A stretch of DNA of 64,000 nt from Euptelea pleiosperma (GCA_035048495.1 CM068545.1:11025958-11089957); one strand, 5' to 3'; counted from the stretch's first letter, positions 17,604 through 29,921 are shown. Numbers and translations are program-made. Notes: generated by a model not told the origin, from the letters alone.

Positions 17604-18692
17604 TACATAGGGATGGAAAAAACATCCATACAGTCAATGGTCTCTAAGAATGTGACATGTGGCTCATAATATGGTCCATCATCAACATTTTGTGATTGGT
17701 CAAAATTGCACCTCAAGTTGCGAACAAATAAAAAATCAGCATGGTTAGTGATTTCAAACCTTATGACCAGTGTTTGATAAACTGGATTGGACTGACAGTG
17801 GAATTGGGTCCAATCGGGTTTTCAAGAAAAATCGGTCTGGTTCACGTTGAACAAGAAATTTAATTTGGAGAGAAGACTTTTTAAAAAAACCAATAGTTCA
17901 ACCGTCAAACCAACTGAAGCACCGGTTTTTATGATCCATTTTAAAACCTAAATGATCCCCATATGTATTCAAAAAATTTATGAAAAACCTTTCCTCACCT
18001 ATTTGGTTGAGGAGACGCCTCAACCCCCTATCATGTTTTGACATGTGGAGGGGAGGTCAAGGGGAACCGGAAGAATTGGTTATAGTTGAAGATATTATTT
18101 TTTTAGTACATGATTACCATTACTTATTTAATGCTTTTATTTTCTCTCTCTTCTGTAATCTCTTTCTCTTTTTTTATTACTTCTCTTTTCTCTCTTTCTC
18201 TCTCTTTATCAATCTTGTTCCTCCGTTAATGGATATTCGAACTAGTGTTTCATCCAAAGATGTCATCATCGAACCCGAAATGGGTTTATCTACACATCTC
18301 TGTCTGCTCAAGACCATTGACGCACATCGAAAGCTTTCTCATCTCATTTACTTTTATGGAAGAGGTTTCTCCATCGAGGTAGCCTTCTCTCCTATCTCCC
18401 ACCACTAATAACGTGATTTTTATGGATCTTTGCATGTAGGTTTACAGACCATCTGATCAGTGTGAACAAATGGACGGTCAAGATCATCCTATCACAGCAT
18501 CATGTGCCTACTGTTTGGATGGTTTGGATTGATGGGCTTGTGCGATTAATTTGAGATGACGTGGTTCAAATTGAAACAATGTGTGCAAATTTTTTGTTAG
18601 AGTAAATAAAGGAAATCTTTAATATGGAAACAAAGAATGCTTGAAAATAAAATAAAAATTAGGTACATGAGAAAGTTCATATCAATAGTAAT
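17604..18692. other. Downstream flank of gene B
   Basis: 17604-17960 is paralogous to 1040-1430. From 17965 to about 18600 the sequence differs from gene A's flank. A plus-strand frame at 17980-18408 (142 codons) is pyrimidine-rich with no domain I recognise, and I do not call it a gene. Confidence 0.45.
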
Positions 18693-19406
18693 TTATCGGC
18701 CTTCAACATTTGTTATAGAGGCGTTATTTATGGAGCATGTATTATTATTCTGTGTAGACAAACCAGATTCCATTGGACTCCTCTCTAGAATAAATGCAGG
18801 TTGTTTGGGAGAAGGAAGAGTTGTTTCACTACCAAGCATGAAAACTATTGAAGACATGGTTGGCCTATCATTTGCATGTTCTTGAACACAAAGGAGCCCG
18901 ATATGGATGCATCTCATCACTTCATGTGGGTAACATGAATCGACCAATCTCGGATCAATTAATGTCTCTCCTTTTCCTTCGTTCCATAATCGCCATGCCT
19001 GATAGACAAAATATTTATGAGATTCAGCATCTGATTTACTATATAAGAGGATGGATACAAGTTTAAGTTGCTGCTTAGAAGGAAATCGAATAATTGTATG
19101 CTTACATAACCTAGAAGGTTTAGTTGTTGTTCATGATGATAAATCCTATTGTTCTTCTTACTGCTTACAATCTCTAATAACATGACACCGAAGCTGAAAA
19201 CATCAGATTTCTCGGAAAATATTCCTTCCATTGCGTACTCTGGGGACATATATCCACTGCATTGATTATGAAAGAACGTTCATTAAAAGTATAAAGATAA
19301 CAATGAGACATAGTTATCAAGAGCAAGGATTGGAAGTTGAAATATACTTTCAAGAACAAATGCGTAAATGGTCAGATGCAAACTGGTAACCTAATGGTAC
19401 TTACTA

Positions 19407-19676
<270 letters not shown>

Positions 19677-20775
19677 CTAGGTTGCAAACTTGACTATTGG
19701 TTTCAAAATGTAACAAAAAATATGGATGTATCTATGCATATAGTGATTCTTGAATCATGTGAAGGAGCACATCTTGGGGCTGTCACAATATGTTTCATGA
19801 ATGCATGCTTTGAAACAGTAACATTCTCTAAAGACATCACATTCCACACTTGTTTTTCTATAGTTCTTGTGTTTGTTCGAACAGTGTCTCCTATAGTAAA
19901 ATTAGGATTAGATTCGTATTGTTTTCAATTAATGTCACTAGAGCTGTGATTTTCTTGGAGTTTTCTTCTCAAATAATTATGGATCGGAAAGTTCTGAGTT
20001 CTCAAAAGGTGTTATTCAGATTAAAAAAATCAATGATTGGGAAAGTATGATTACAATTCAAGTATAAATAATCAAGTGCGTGTTCGGGTGAACAAACCAA
20101 AGAGAAAGACATCCAAGCTTTTGTTTGGCATGAACTCATAGAGCAACATCTTTTCTTCACCGGCAATGCAACAACCGACAAGCCTAACAAGATTCCTATG
20201 CTGGAGTTTGGAAATCAATATAACTTCATTCTTAAACTCTTCCATGCCTTGTCCAGAGCTTTTAGAAAGTCTTTTCACTGCTACTTCTTGTCCATCTGGT
20301 AATTTTCCCTGAAGAAATCAACAAATTAATAGATATTATTACTCAAGGAAGACCTCTCATTTTGGTCTTGGTTTAAAAGATTACCTTGTAAACAGGACCA
20401 AAGCCCCCCTCCCCTAGCTTATTTTCAGTAGAGAAGTTGTTTGTAGCAATCACAATGGTACTCAAGTCGAATAATCGAAGTTCTGGGTTTTCTGCTTGCT
20501 TCTCACCATCTATCAACATACTTGCCCCTGGAGAGTCTGTAGAATTCTCTATAGTTTTACACAAATCAAATACTTGTAGCAACATCCTTTTTGTTTTTGA
20601 TTTTGAATCTAGATAAAGAAGATAAAATATAAATACAAAGTTCTGCTTCTTTCTTTTCATTCCAACAAGATGTAAAGAAAATTGGCATAGAGTTACCTCT
20701 TCGTTTTGCCTTCCATCTATACAAAATGTATGCTAAGGCACCCAGGATGAGCGTTGCTGTAACTGTTATGGGTAT

Positions 20776-22132
20776 TGTGGGGGAAAAATATCTGATCTAA
20801 CCCACACAATCTTTGAGGTCAGACGATTCGGATTGTGGTGATGATCGGACGACTCTGATGCTCCAGGATGAAACTGCTTTCTCCTCTGCGAAGGATAGGA
20901 TGATCTCCAGATGAGATTTGGTTGTACCTGTTGACAAGGCTCCGACGCTCAAGTCAGCTTGGGAAATGTAACAGGTTTTAGGAAATAGTAAAAGATTTCA
21001 GAGTTTAAGCTATCTGGATCTGGAGAGCAAGATCCTCTTCTCAGTTCTAAAGGTCTTGTATTTATAGCCTTGGAACTGGCGTGACTCACCTTCCACGTGT
21101 CTAGTCATTATCAGTCAATGATGACTCAGATAGATTCTGTTATAAAACAGAATCTGTCGGTTTAAACTTTGACTTTCTTGATTCAGTTATACCTGAAATA
21201 ACTGAAATAATACTGAGGTGGCATCCTCCGTGTCAGGTGTTCAGATAAGGTGATGTCGAATCCGTGATAATTCAACTAGCTGCCACGTGGCCAATATTCA
21301 TTAGTTAAGAAATCGATGATATTCAGAATACTTACCTCGTATGTAAGAGATCATGCCACGTAAGTCATTTGACATTATCTGGCTTTGACGGGATGATATT
21401 GAAATAGATCCCGTCAAGCAAGTCTGATGACCTTGTCGGAAAAAATGCATCCAGCCAATAATTTTGACCGTGCGGGGAGGATGTCCCGGGATGAGATGTT
21501 CAGAGTTCCCGGGAATCTATACTTTGAGTTGCCATGATGATTTCCCGGGATGACATATTTGGAGTTCCCGGGATGATATACCTGAGTTGCCAAGATGAGT
21601 TCCCGGGATGACATGTTTGGAATTCCCGGGATGATACACTTGAATTGCCAGGATGAGTTCCCGGGATGACATGTTTGGAATTCCCGGGATGATACACTTG
21701 AATTGTCAGGATGAGTTCCCGGGATGACATGTTTGGAATTCCCGGGATGATATACTTGAGTTTTCCCGGGAAGAGAACCTTGATTTCCCGGGATGAGATT
21801 GTAGAAGATCCCGTCTATCCAGTTGATCTCGGTGGGATGAGACTCATCAATATGTCGGGCAAGATTGAATACTTCCCGACATATTAAAGGTTGAGACGCT
21901 AATATTCTCTGTCAGCATCACTTCCATGTGTCGATAAAACAATCCTGACACGTGGCATTTCCAAGTAATGGAAATCGAGCGACACGATTGGCAGTTTATT
22001 GCTCTTGATGATGATTCCAGCGCATTAACTCTCGCGTGCTGTCTTCTAACACGCGTCGTGTATTTGAAACCGCACGTGCTAAGCCAGAGATACGTGTCCA
22101 ATTTTGACTAGCTGGAAAATACGGCACCCACA
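20776..22132 (-). repeat. 3' LTR (1357 bp)
   Basis: Same length as the copy at 32181-33537 with a constant offset of 11405 and no difference seen by eye. It lies in the same orientation as gene B, so its promoter (TATA box complement at about 21058-21067) points into the kinase exons of gene B. Confidence 0.95.
21484..21775. repeat. 58-bp tandem repeats inside the LTR with paired CCCGGG sites
   Basis: TCCCGGGATGA starts at 21484, 21543, 21601, 21659 and 21717, a period of 58-59 bp. Each unit carries two TTCCCGGGAT palindromes about 27 bp apart. The same array is in the other LTR at 32889-33180. It lies upstream of the LTR TATA box in the sense orientation, so it could be an enhancer-like U3 array (inference). 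Confidence 0.85.
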
Positions 22133-22147
22133 TCGCCCCCCTTTTTG
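22133..22147 (-). other. Polypurine tract
   Basis: On the minus strand the bases just before the 3' LTR read AAAAAGGGGGGCGA. This is the position and composition expected for plus-strand priming. Confidence 0.8.
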
Positions 22148-22468
22148 AGAAGATCGATAACTGACCGTCGTATCTTCTGAAAAAGATCTTGGCCATCCAC
22201 GTTTCATATCTGTTTCTTAGCCGTTGGATCATGAAATAACCAATCGATCACTTTCCTCCGCATTTAATACTGCGCTTACTGTCTGCTGTATTCATGATAT
22301 GTGTCCGTAGCAACGTGCTGCCCAATGTACGTCGTCGAATGGAATGATTGATGGGTACAGTACTCGAGGGAATAGGTAACCGAACCGTCGAGTAACCAAT
22401 CTTTTGATTTTTGGCGCCCGAGATTTGATATAGCCAAGCTGCTGGTTTGATATAACCAGATCTTTGCC

Positions 22469-22475
22469 TATAAAA
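22469..22475 (+). promoter_or_regulatory. TATA box of the antisense gene
   Basis: CTATAAAAGG at 22468-22477 lies about 190 bp upstream of the ATG at 22663. That would place transcription start near 22500 and give a leader of about 160 nt. The box lies outside the LTR, in the internal part of the element. Confidence 0.65.
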
Positions 22476-22662
22476 GGTTTATTCACCGCTTTCTTTCATT
22501 TCTTTGCCCTGGTCCGTGCTCTGCAATACTTCAAGCTCCAAGCTCAAGCTGTTCTTCACCTGTATCTCCTCTGTTCGCTGCTTCCAGACTGTAACGGTAC
22601 TTTTCTCTCATCTGCCATCCCCTCTCGTATACTTTCATTTTCTTCTTCATCTTCTTCTTCAA

Positions 22663-24607
22663 ATGGCTAGGGGTAAAAGGGTTCTTGAAGATACCGAAGA
22701 AATGGTTCCCAGAGAACCAGTAGAAACCAGTGTTGATGTAGAGGAGCAATTATCCTCTGATTCGTCGGATAGAGAAGTAGATGTATATAGGGAGGAACCA
22801 ATAATTCCTCAAGTCATCGTCAGGGTCCCAACTTATGGGAATGACCCTTATATTGTAGGTTTGAGAAAAGAATTTGCCATTCCTTCTTCTGTTTTTGTTA
22901 ATATCGGTTCTCGTCATGGGGAAAATACCAACCCTGGCGAGATAAGTATCACTCGGCTTCAATTGAAGTTCGGGTTAACCCTACCTCTGACTCCTTTAGT
23001 GAGGGAAGTCCTCTGGTTCTACGACCGGGCTCCCGGCCAGATGCACGGAAATTTCTGGCGTCTGATGAATAGGATAGAGTATTTCAACTCTACGAGTAAA
23101 TACCAGATTGGTCTCTCCGAGATCGATTATCTGTACATTTTGAGGAGATGCCCAGACTCCTTCGATACCGATATGTTCTGGTCGGTAGCTGCCCGGAATA
23201 AAAATCAGAAGATAGTTGAGAGCCTGCCCGATAGTCATAAGGGATGGCATTCTGATCCTCTACTGGTGACTGGATCTTGGGAATTTGACGAGCGTGTGGA
23301 GGGGAGCTCCAGCAGCCATAGAGTCCGCACAAGCTTTAACTTGTCGGGTAAGCTCCTCTTTATATCCCGTCAATCTCCTTTAGATTCAGTTAATCAGTCT
23401 ATTGATCAATTTCCTCTCTTCTCTGCTGTAGACTATACCAGACGTCCCTGGAAATATCCTCAGGATATAGAGGACAAGGTCAAATATATCTTGAGGAAAA
23501 TCCCCAAGATAGTAAAGCAATGGTCCCTGGCGGGGCTAATTGACAAAAATAAAAGATCCTCAGCTCCCACTCCTGTCATCTCACGGGACCTGCGGATAAC
23601 GGCTCCCGACTATTCGCGTAAGCGTCCTGCTGTGGAGATTACTGCAAGGGATGAAGTGTCTCGGGAAGAGGAGGATATAAGTCCCGACATCCCCTTAATA
23701 AAGAGACCTCGCCAAACTCATAGCACGCCAGCCCATGTAAATCCCCCAACAAGTCGGGTCACGGCTGCTCCTTACCCCGTGGCCGAATTCTTCAGACATC
23801 CAGATGGTCGACAAGAACCTCTGAATGATTTTGCCCGGGAACTTGTCCGGTTGGAAGAGGCAGAGGTATATTCTTCTATAGCTGATGTCTAACTCATATT
23901 CTTATGTGATCATCTAACCTGTTACCTCCTATGCAGATGGAGGGTAGAATGGCCGAGATGAGGAAGGATACCTTTGCTGTCCCAACTTTAGTGCCAAGGA
24001 AGAAAAGAAAACTGGTGAAGGGACTAGCTCCTGAATTAGAGGCATCACTGACTCGGGAGGGTATCGTAACTACTGCGGTGGCTGGTGGTTCCTCATCAAC
24101 TCAACCTTCCGAGGCCCCAGATTCTCCTGCGGTAGCTGCCATACCTTCTGCTTCTCCTTCGATTGCCACTATGCAATCTCCTCATGGATTCCTTCCGTCT
24201 CCAGAACTTCAACCAATATCTACCCCTCCATCAACCTCTCGTCCAACAGACACTGCCGGGCCCAGTCATTCAATTGGTGAGCACATTCGTTCTCCTTCAT
24301 TCCCGTCTGGTACAGTATTTGATTTAATTGATACATGGGTTACACTGAAAGAATTGTGGCGACAAGATAACCCCATTGCAGGTCTACGGGATTTCGATGG
24401 CGTAGAACCATACATCATGAATGCTGGTTGCTTGCCTAATGGGCAGCCCATCTCGGAGCAAAGCTCCATTGCTGACGCTGGGGTGGCTGCGACGTTGATC
24501 GAACGAATCTGTCTTCCACGGGACAGGTTGCGTTATATTGACATGCCTTCCCCAAAAGTTCCCTGTGACGTTCTCAGTCGTTCCCTCCTGGAGGTAAGAA
24601 AATTTAT

Positions 24608-24645
<38 letters not shown>

Positions 24646-25323
24646 TACTGCTTTCTCTGATGAATTCTTCCAATATATTCTAACAGTTCCTTCTGTCTGC
24701 AGAGCATCCATGCCTACGTAGGTTTGAGGGATTATCTTGGTGATCTCCTCCAAAATTATACTGCCCTTGTCGAAAAATCAAGTGCATCTGAAGCTAAACT
24801 TCAACTGGCCGAGGAGCAAATTCAGGCAGCCACTCTCTCTGCCGAAGTTTCAAAGACCAAGGCTGAAATGGAGAGAAAATTGGCTCTTGAAGCTCTTGCT
24901 TCAAAGAAAAAAGCTGAAGATAACTTGATTAAAGTCAAGGCGGAGTATGCAAAATTCAAGGAGGGAGCCAGTCGCCTGCAAAAAGATCTGGAAAAGATGA
25001 CCGTTGAGAGGGATGAAACCAAACAGGCATCTGATGCCCTCCAACAAGAATCTTACGACAAGGGATACCGGGAAGGCTTCGCCAAATGTGAAGCCATGAT
25101 GGAAGAAGAAGGAGATGAAGATCCTGTTGACAATATAGTTCAGCCTGAACCACTTGTCGGGACAATAATTTCAACAGAAGTTACCCGAGAACCATCTCCA
25201 ACAATCCCGGCACCTGAAGTTGTTCCAGTCTCTTCTCAGACAGACATGGTGACTCCAGGAGGGGATGTCACAGTAAATCTTGTCACTCAGCCGGTTGGCG
25301 GGCAGGATGTGACACTTCCCTGA
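22663..25323 (+). CDS. Antisense retrotransposon gene: gypsy-type transposon-domain protein with coiled coil, 3 exons
   Basis: Exons 22663-23865, 23937-24593 and 24703-25323, with GT-AG introns of 71 and 109 bp that both keep phase 0, total 2481 nt, 826 residues. The start is ATG in the good plant context AAATGGC; an open stretch runs upstream to 22504 without being needed. Residues about 80-200 resemble the Pfam 'putative gypsy type transposon' domain: GLTLPLTPLVREVL, then APGQMHGNFWRLM. The middle is Pro/Ser-rich and basic (RKKRK near 430). Exon 3 encodes an Ala/Lys/Glu coiled coil (about 645-735) and an acidic tail. Intron 2 holds a run of 35 T. The gene runs opposite to gag-pol and converges on it. 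Function unknown; extra antisense genes are known in Tat elements. Splicing is inferred from sequence only. Confidence 0.8.
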
Positions 25324-25668
25324 TTTTTGTAATTAACCCCTTGGGTTTACAATTGTAAATGCCGTTTAAGGCTTTTTAATATAATAGAATACTTTTCTGT
25401 TATTGCATGAACTGAATACTTATAAAAATATGAATTCAATGTGTTAAAATTCAATAATCCTAGTCAGGAATATAGGTTTGTCGGGAATCAACTTGTATTA
25501 TCCCGGCTAGGATTTCATGGTCAATTACTCTCACTTGGATTTTATAAATGACGAGAATCTCATTAATTCTAGTCGCATGACTAAGAATCTTTAGATCATC
25601 CCGGCCTTCCGGTTTGTATACTTGGACTCTTATCAAGGCAAGAAGCCAAGATTGATAAGAATCCAAGG
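25324..25668. other. 3' region of the antisense gene and degenerate repeat copies
   Basis: After the stop there is an AT-rich stretch with TTTTTAATATAATAGAATAC near 25373, a plausible polyadenylation region. From about 25490 the sequence contains diverged versions of the 93-bp repeat (ATCATCCCGGCCTTCCGGTT and AGTCGCATGACT). Confidence 0.55.
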
Positions 25669-26532
25669 ATCCCGGCTAGGACTTTGTAATCGACGTGATT
25701 CTCCTCAATTCCAGTCGCATGACTTAGAATTTTAGATCATCCCGGCCTTCCGGTTTGTAACTCCCGGCTTAGGACTTTGTATTCGACGTGATTCTCTTCA
25801 ATTCCAGTCGCATGACTTAGAATTTTAGATCATCCCGGCCTTCCGGTTTGTAACTCCCGGCTTAGGACTTTGTAATCGACGTGATTCTCCTCAATTCCAG
25901 TCGCATGACTTAGAATTTTAGATCATCCCGGCCTTCCGGTTTGTAACTCCCGGCTTAGGACTTTGTATTCGACGTGATTCTCTTCAATTCCAGTCGCATG
26001 ACTTAGAATTTTAGATCATCCCGGCCTTCCGGTTTGTAACTCCCGGCTTAGGACTTTGTATTCGACGTGATTCTCTTCAATTCCAGTCGCATGACTTAGA
26101 ATTTTAGATCATCCCGGCCTTCCGGTTTGTAACTCCCGGCTTAGGACTTTGTATTCGACGTGATTCTCTTCAATTCCAGTCGCATGACTTAGAATTTTAG
26201 ATCATCCCGGCCTTCCGGTTTGTAACTCCCGGCTTAGGACTTTGTAATCGACGTGATTCTCTTCAATTCCAGTCGCACGACTTGGAATTTTAGATCATCC
26301 CGGCCTTCCGGTTTGTAACTCCCGGCTTAGGACTTTGTAATCGACGTGATTCTCCTCAATTCCAGTCGCATGACTTAGAATTTGAGATCATCCCGGCCTT
26401 CCGGTTTGTAACTCCCGGCTTAGGACTTTGTAATCGACGTGATTCTCCTCAATTCCAGTCGCATGACTTAGAATTTGAGATCATCCCGGCCTTCCGGTTT
26501 GTAACTCCCGGCTTAGGACTTTGTATTCGACG
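25669..26532. repeat. 93-bp tandem array, about nine to ten units
   Basis: GGACTTTGTA recurs at an exact 93-bp period; ACTTTGTA starts at 25681, 25774, 25867, 25960, 26053, 26146, 26239, 26332, 26425 and 26518. Units differ by a few substitutions (GTAATCG or GTATTCG, CTCCTCAA or CTCTTCAA). Each has CCCGGCCTTCCGG. The array fills the gap between the convergent ends of pol and the antisense gene and is not coding. Confidence 0.95.
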
Positions 26533-26567
26533 ATGATGCTTCTTGTATGAGACACTTAGAATCATCT

Positions 26568-29500
26568 TTATTGATAGAAAATCCGCATATTAAATGCGTT
26601 CCACGGTCTTTCAAATACATCTCCGTCTTGTGTCTTCAGGTAATAAGCCCCGTTCTGCCCAATCCTGTCAATAAGGTAAGGACCTTCCCAATTGGCCCCC
26701 AATTTGCCACTCCCGGGCTCCCTTGTATTGTCAAATACTTTTCTCAGTACCAAATCTCCAACTTTGAAGGTCCTGCGTCTGACGCGGCGATCATATGACC
26801 GTTTGATAGTTTGCTGATAATTAGCCAATCTCACAACTGCCTGTTCCCGACGCTCTTCTAGCAAGTCATTGTCCCGAGCCAATATTCCTTCATTCTGCCC
26901 AGTATTGACAGCCTGAGTCCGAGATGTCGGGATAACAACTTCTGTAGGGATTACTGCCTCTGATCCATAAGCCAGAGAAAATGGAGATTCCCCTGTAGTT
27001 CTTCTCGGGGTAGTTCGATATGCCCAGAGTACTCCTGACAATTCTTCCGCCCATTTTCCCTTTGCTCGATCTAACCTCTTCTTCAAGTTTTCGAGTATAA
27101 CTCGATTTGCTCTCTCGGCAAGTCCGTTACTCTGGGGGTATCTTGGGGCAGATAGTCTTTTCTTTATATTCAAAGCCTGACACAGAGCTTTCACCTCGGT
27201 GGAATCAAATTGGGTTCCGTTATCTGTGACTATCTCTTCTGGAATGCCGAACCGGCAGATGATATTCTCCCATAAGAACCTCTTCACATGCGAAGACTGT
27301 ACTTGAACTAACGGCACTGCCTCGATCCACTTTGTGAAGTAATCCGTGGCCACCAATAAGAATCTCACATTCCCTGGGGCTGTCGGGAATGGTCCCATTA
27401 TATCTAGTCCCCATTTCGCAAATGGCCATGGACTGAATACAGGATGCAGCTCTTCGGCGGGAACCTTTATCAATGGAGAATATTTCTGACACTTCTCACA
27501 TTTCTTCACCAGCAATTTGGCATCTTTCTGCATGTAGGGCCAAAAATAACCTTGGCTGAGAGCTTTATGTGCCAAGGTCCTCGCCCCCGAGTGATTTCCA
27601 CATTCCCCCGCGTGTATCTCATGAAGAACTTGCTGAGATTCTCTGGGGGTAAGACATTTAAGGAGAGGACCTGATGCTGATTTCCTGTAGAGATCTTGGC
27701 CTACCATGATATACCTTCTTCCAAGCCTCTGAATTCTTTTTGCGGCATCTCTCCCAGAAGGGAGTTCTCCATGCTGTAAATACCTTCGAAAATCGTCCAT
27801 CCAACTTGGCTCATGATCAACCTCCACCGGGGCCAGATAAACTTCAAGAGGTGAATGAATACTCGGAAATTCCTGATAGTCCACGGATATAGTTCTTGAT
27901 TCAGCCCCTCCCATCATAGTAGATAAATAGGCCAAAGCATCAGCATGCCGATTTTCCATCCTTGGTAACTGATGAATTTTTATGTTACCAAATCGCTCAG
28001 CTAAATGTTGAACAATATCTAAATAAGCTGCCATCCTCTCATCTCGGGCTAGATATGTCCCAGCAAACTGACTGACGACCAGCTGTGAATCAGTATAAGC
28101 GGTAATGTCTGTTATCCCGAGATCAAGTGCTGTCTGGAGTCCCGAAATCATTGCTTCATATTCTGCTTCGTTATTGGATGCCACGAACCCGAATTTAACA
28201 GATTTTTCCAATCTAGTATTCTCAGGTGTGACCAGAACGACTCCTACACCTGATCCGTTCTCATTGGCTGATCCATCAGTAAACAATCTCCATCCCGTCT
28301 TGGGATTCAACATCTCTGGCATCTCGGGAAGTGGAAGAACTTCTCTGTCCTCGCCCCCAAGATCTGCCACATCTTGAACTGGGAAGTCGGCCAAAAACCC
28401 TGCCAAGGCATGTCCCTTCTCAGATGTTCTTGGTGAGAACTGAATGTCGTATTGAGCCAAATAAATGGCCCATTTAGCCATTCTCCCTGACAAATCGATC
28501 TTACCGAGTATAGATTTCAAAGGATGCTCTGTGTAAACCGTAATAGTCCTGCCTTCAAAGTAGGGTTTAAGACGTCTCGAAGCATAAATCAAAGCCAAAG
28601 CAGCTTTCTCGATTGTGGCATATCTCGTTTCTGCCCCAATCAAAGTCTTACTGGTGAAATATACTGGTCGTTCTTCCCGATCGAGCTCACGGAAGAGAAC
28701 AGCGCTAATGGATTCATCTGTGGTAGCCAAATAAAGACCCAGAGGCTCCCCTTGATCAGGTTTAGAAAGAATCGGAGGTTGTGAGAGATAATGTTTGAGC
28801 TTTTGAAAGGCTTCATCACACTCTTCAGTCCAGTCAAATCTTCCATTCTTCTTCAAGAGCCTGAATAAAGGTCTGCATCTATCTGACGATCTCGCTATGA
28901 AGCGATTCAATGCTGCTATTCTCCCGGCAAGCTTTTGGACTTCCTTCCTGTTCTTCGGTGAAGGCATATCTGTCAAAGCCCTGATCTGTTCGGGATTAGC
29001 TTCAATTCCTCGCCTCGTAATGAGATAACCTAGAAATTTCCCTGAGGTCACTCCAAAGACGCACTTGGCAGGATTGAGTTTCATTTGATACTCTCGAAGA
29101 CGATCAAATGTTCTCCCGAGATCTCCCAGATGTAATTCCCGGGTCCTTGTTTTAACCATCATATCGTCTATATACACTTCCATCGTCACGCCAATCATAT
29201 CATGGAACATTTTATTAACGAGACGTTGGTAAGTGGCTCCCGCATTCTTGAGACCAAAAGGCATCACTCTGTAACAAAAGACGCCCCTATCAGTCGTGAA
29301 GGCTGTCATCTCCTGATCTGGCTCATACAGAGGGATCTGATTATAACCCGAATACCCATCCATGAAAGATAAGATCGCATATCCCGAGGTTGCGTCAACC
29401 AGTTGATCAATCCTCGGCAAAGGATATGGATCTTTAGGGCAGGCTTTATTCAAGTGTGTGAAGTCTATGCAGACTCTGATTTTCCCATTCTTCTTCGGAA

Positions 29501-29921
29501 CAGCCACTATGTTGGCTAACCATTGTGCATTGTTGACTTCGCGGATGAATCCGGCCTCCAGGAGTTTATCAATCTCTTCCTGGACTGCCTGCTGCTTCTC
29601 TGGAGCAATCCTCCGAGGTCTCTGTTTCACAGGTAAATGATCTCTATTTACCTGTAGATGGTGGCAGGAAATGTCGGGAGAAATACCCGGCATATCGTTA
29701 AATGACCATGCGAAAACATCCATATAAGATTTGAGAAAATCAGTGAAGGATATTTTTTCTTCTGCAGATAATCCAGCCCCGATATAAGTATACTTTGGGT
29801 TTTCCTCACTACCGAGGTTAACCTGATCAGTCTTCTCAACTGTGGGACTTGTCCCTTGCTCAATGTCACCTTCCCGGGTCAGCGCAGTCTGCTCCAGACT
29901 TGCCGGGATGCGCTCTAATTG
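26568..29921 (-). CDS. pol: Pol polyprotein (RT, RNase H, second RNase H, integrase), expressed by UAG readthrough
   Basis: The frame continues directly from gag-protease after one UAG and is open for 1117 codons to a stop at 26568. The first Met is at 29723; positions below count from it. Reverse transcriptase spans about 30-260 with YIDD at 184-187 and the CIDF and MPFGLKNAGATYQR motifs. The first RNase H lies at about 310-430. A second RNase H (about 475-610) has TDGSANENGSG, a NNEAEYEA acidic site, TDSQLV and HADALA. Integrase has an H..H..C..C finger (about 690-740), then D in GLDIMGPF, D in TDNGTQF and E in GLAERANR. No chromodomain follows. The duplicated RNase H is a Tat/Ogre-lineage trait. 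I see no frameshift, so the enzyme set looks functional. Confidence 0.93.
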   Translation of the reverse strand, partial: QLERIPASLEQTALTREGDIEQGTSPTVEKTDQVNLGSEENPKYTYIGAGLSAEEKISFTDFLKSYMDVFAWSFNDMPGISPDISCHHLQVNRDHLPVKQRPRRIAPEKQQAVQEEIDKLLEAGFIREVNNAQWLANIVAVPKKNGKIRVCIDFTHLNKACPKDPYPLPRIDQLVDATSGYAILSFMDGYSGYNQIPLYEPDQEMTAFTTDRGVFCYRVMPFGLKNAGATYQRLVNKMFHDMIGVTMEVYIDDMMVKTRTRELHLGDLGRTFDRLREYQMKLNPAKCVFGVTSGKFLGYLITRRGIEANPEQIRALTDMPSPKNRKEVQKLAGRIAALNRFIARSSDRCRPLFRLLKKNGRFDWTEECDEAFQKLKHYLSQPPILSKPDQGEPLGLYLATTDESISAVLFRELDREERPVYFTSKTLIGAETRYATIEKAALALIYASRRLKPYFEGRTITVYTEHPLKSILGKIDLSGRMAKWAIYLAQYDIQFSPRTSEKGHALAGFLADFPVQDVADLGGEDREVLPLPEMPEMLNPKTGWRLFTDGSANENGSGVGVVLVTPENTRLEKSVKFGFVASNNEAEYEAMISGLQTALDLGITDITAYTDSQLVVSQFAGTYLARDERMAAYLDIVQHLAERFGNIKIHQLPRMENRHADALAYLSTMMGGAESRTISVDYQEFPSIHSPLEVYLAPVEVDHEPSWMDDFRRYLQHGELPSGRDAAKRIQRLGRRYIMVGQDLYRKSASGPLLKCLTPRESQQVLHEIHAGECGNHSGARTLAHKALSQGYFWPYMQKDAKLLVKKCEKCQKYSPLIKVPAEELHPVFSPWPFAKWGLDIMGPFPTAPGNVRFLLVATDYFTKWIEAVPLVQVQSSHVKRFLWENIICRFGIPEEIVTDNGTQFDSTEVKALCQALNIKKRLSAPRYPQSNGLAERANRVILENLKKRLDRAKGKWAEELSGVLWAYRTTPRRTTGESPFSLAYGSEAVIPTEVVIPTSRTQAVNTGQNEGILARDNDLLEERREQAVVRLANYQQTIKRSYDRRVRRRTFKVGDLVLRKVFDNTREPGSGKLGANWEGPYLIDRIGQNGAYYLKTQDGDVFERPWNAFNMRIFYQ

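Noticed and set aside
17980..18408. 142-codon plus-strand frame as a host gene
   Set aside because: It is low in complexity (Phe/Leu/Ser-rich from a CT tract), lies in a repeat-rich flank and shows no domain or paralogue.
21414..22232. Minus-strand frames in the LTRs with repeating SSRE/HPGNS motifs
   Set aside because: The repetition is just translation of the 58-bp CCCGGG repeat. The frames are identical in both LTRs and have no domain.
22504..22662. N-terminal extension of the antisense gene from an ATG at 22504
   Set aside because: The ATG at 22663 has a far better context, and the extension encodes a leader-like sequence right after the TATA box. It is more likely 5' untranslated.
25669..26532. 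CRISPR-like or centromeric satellite array
   Set aside because: Units are contiguous with no spacers, this is plant DNA, and the array lies inside a retrotransposon between two gene ends.
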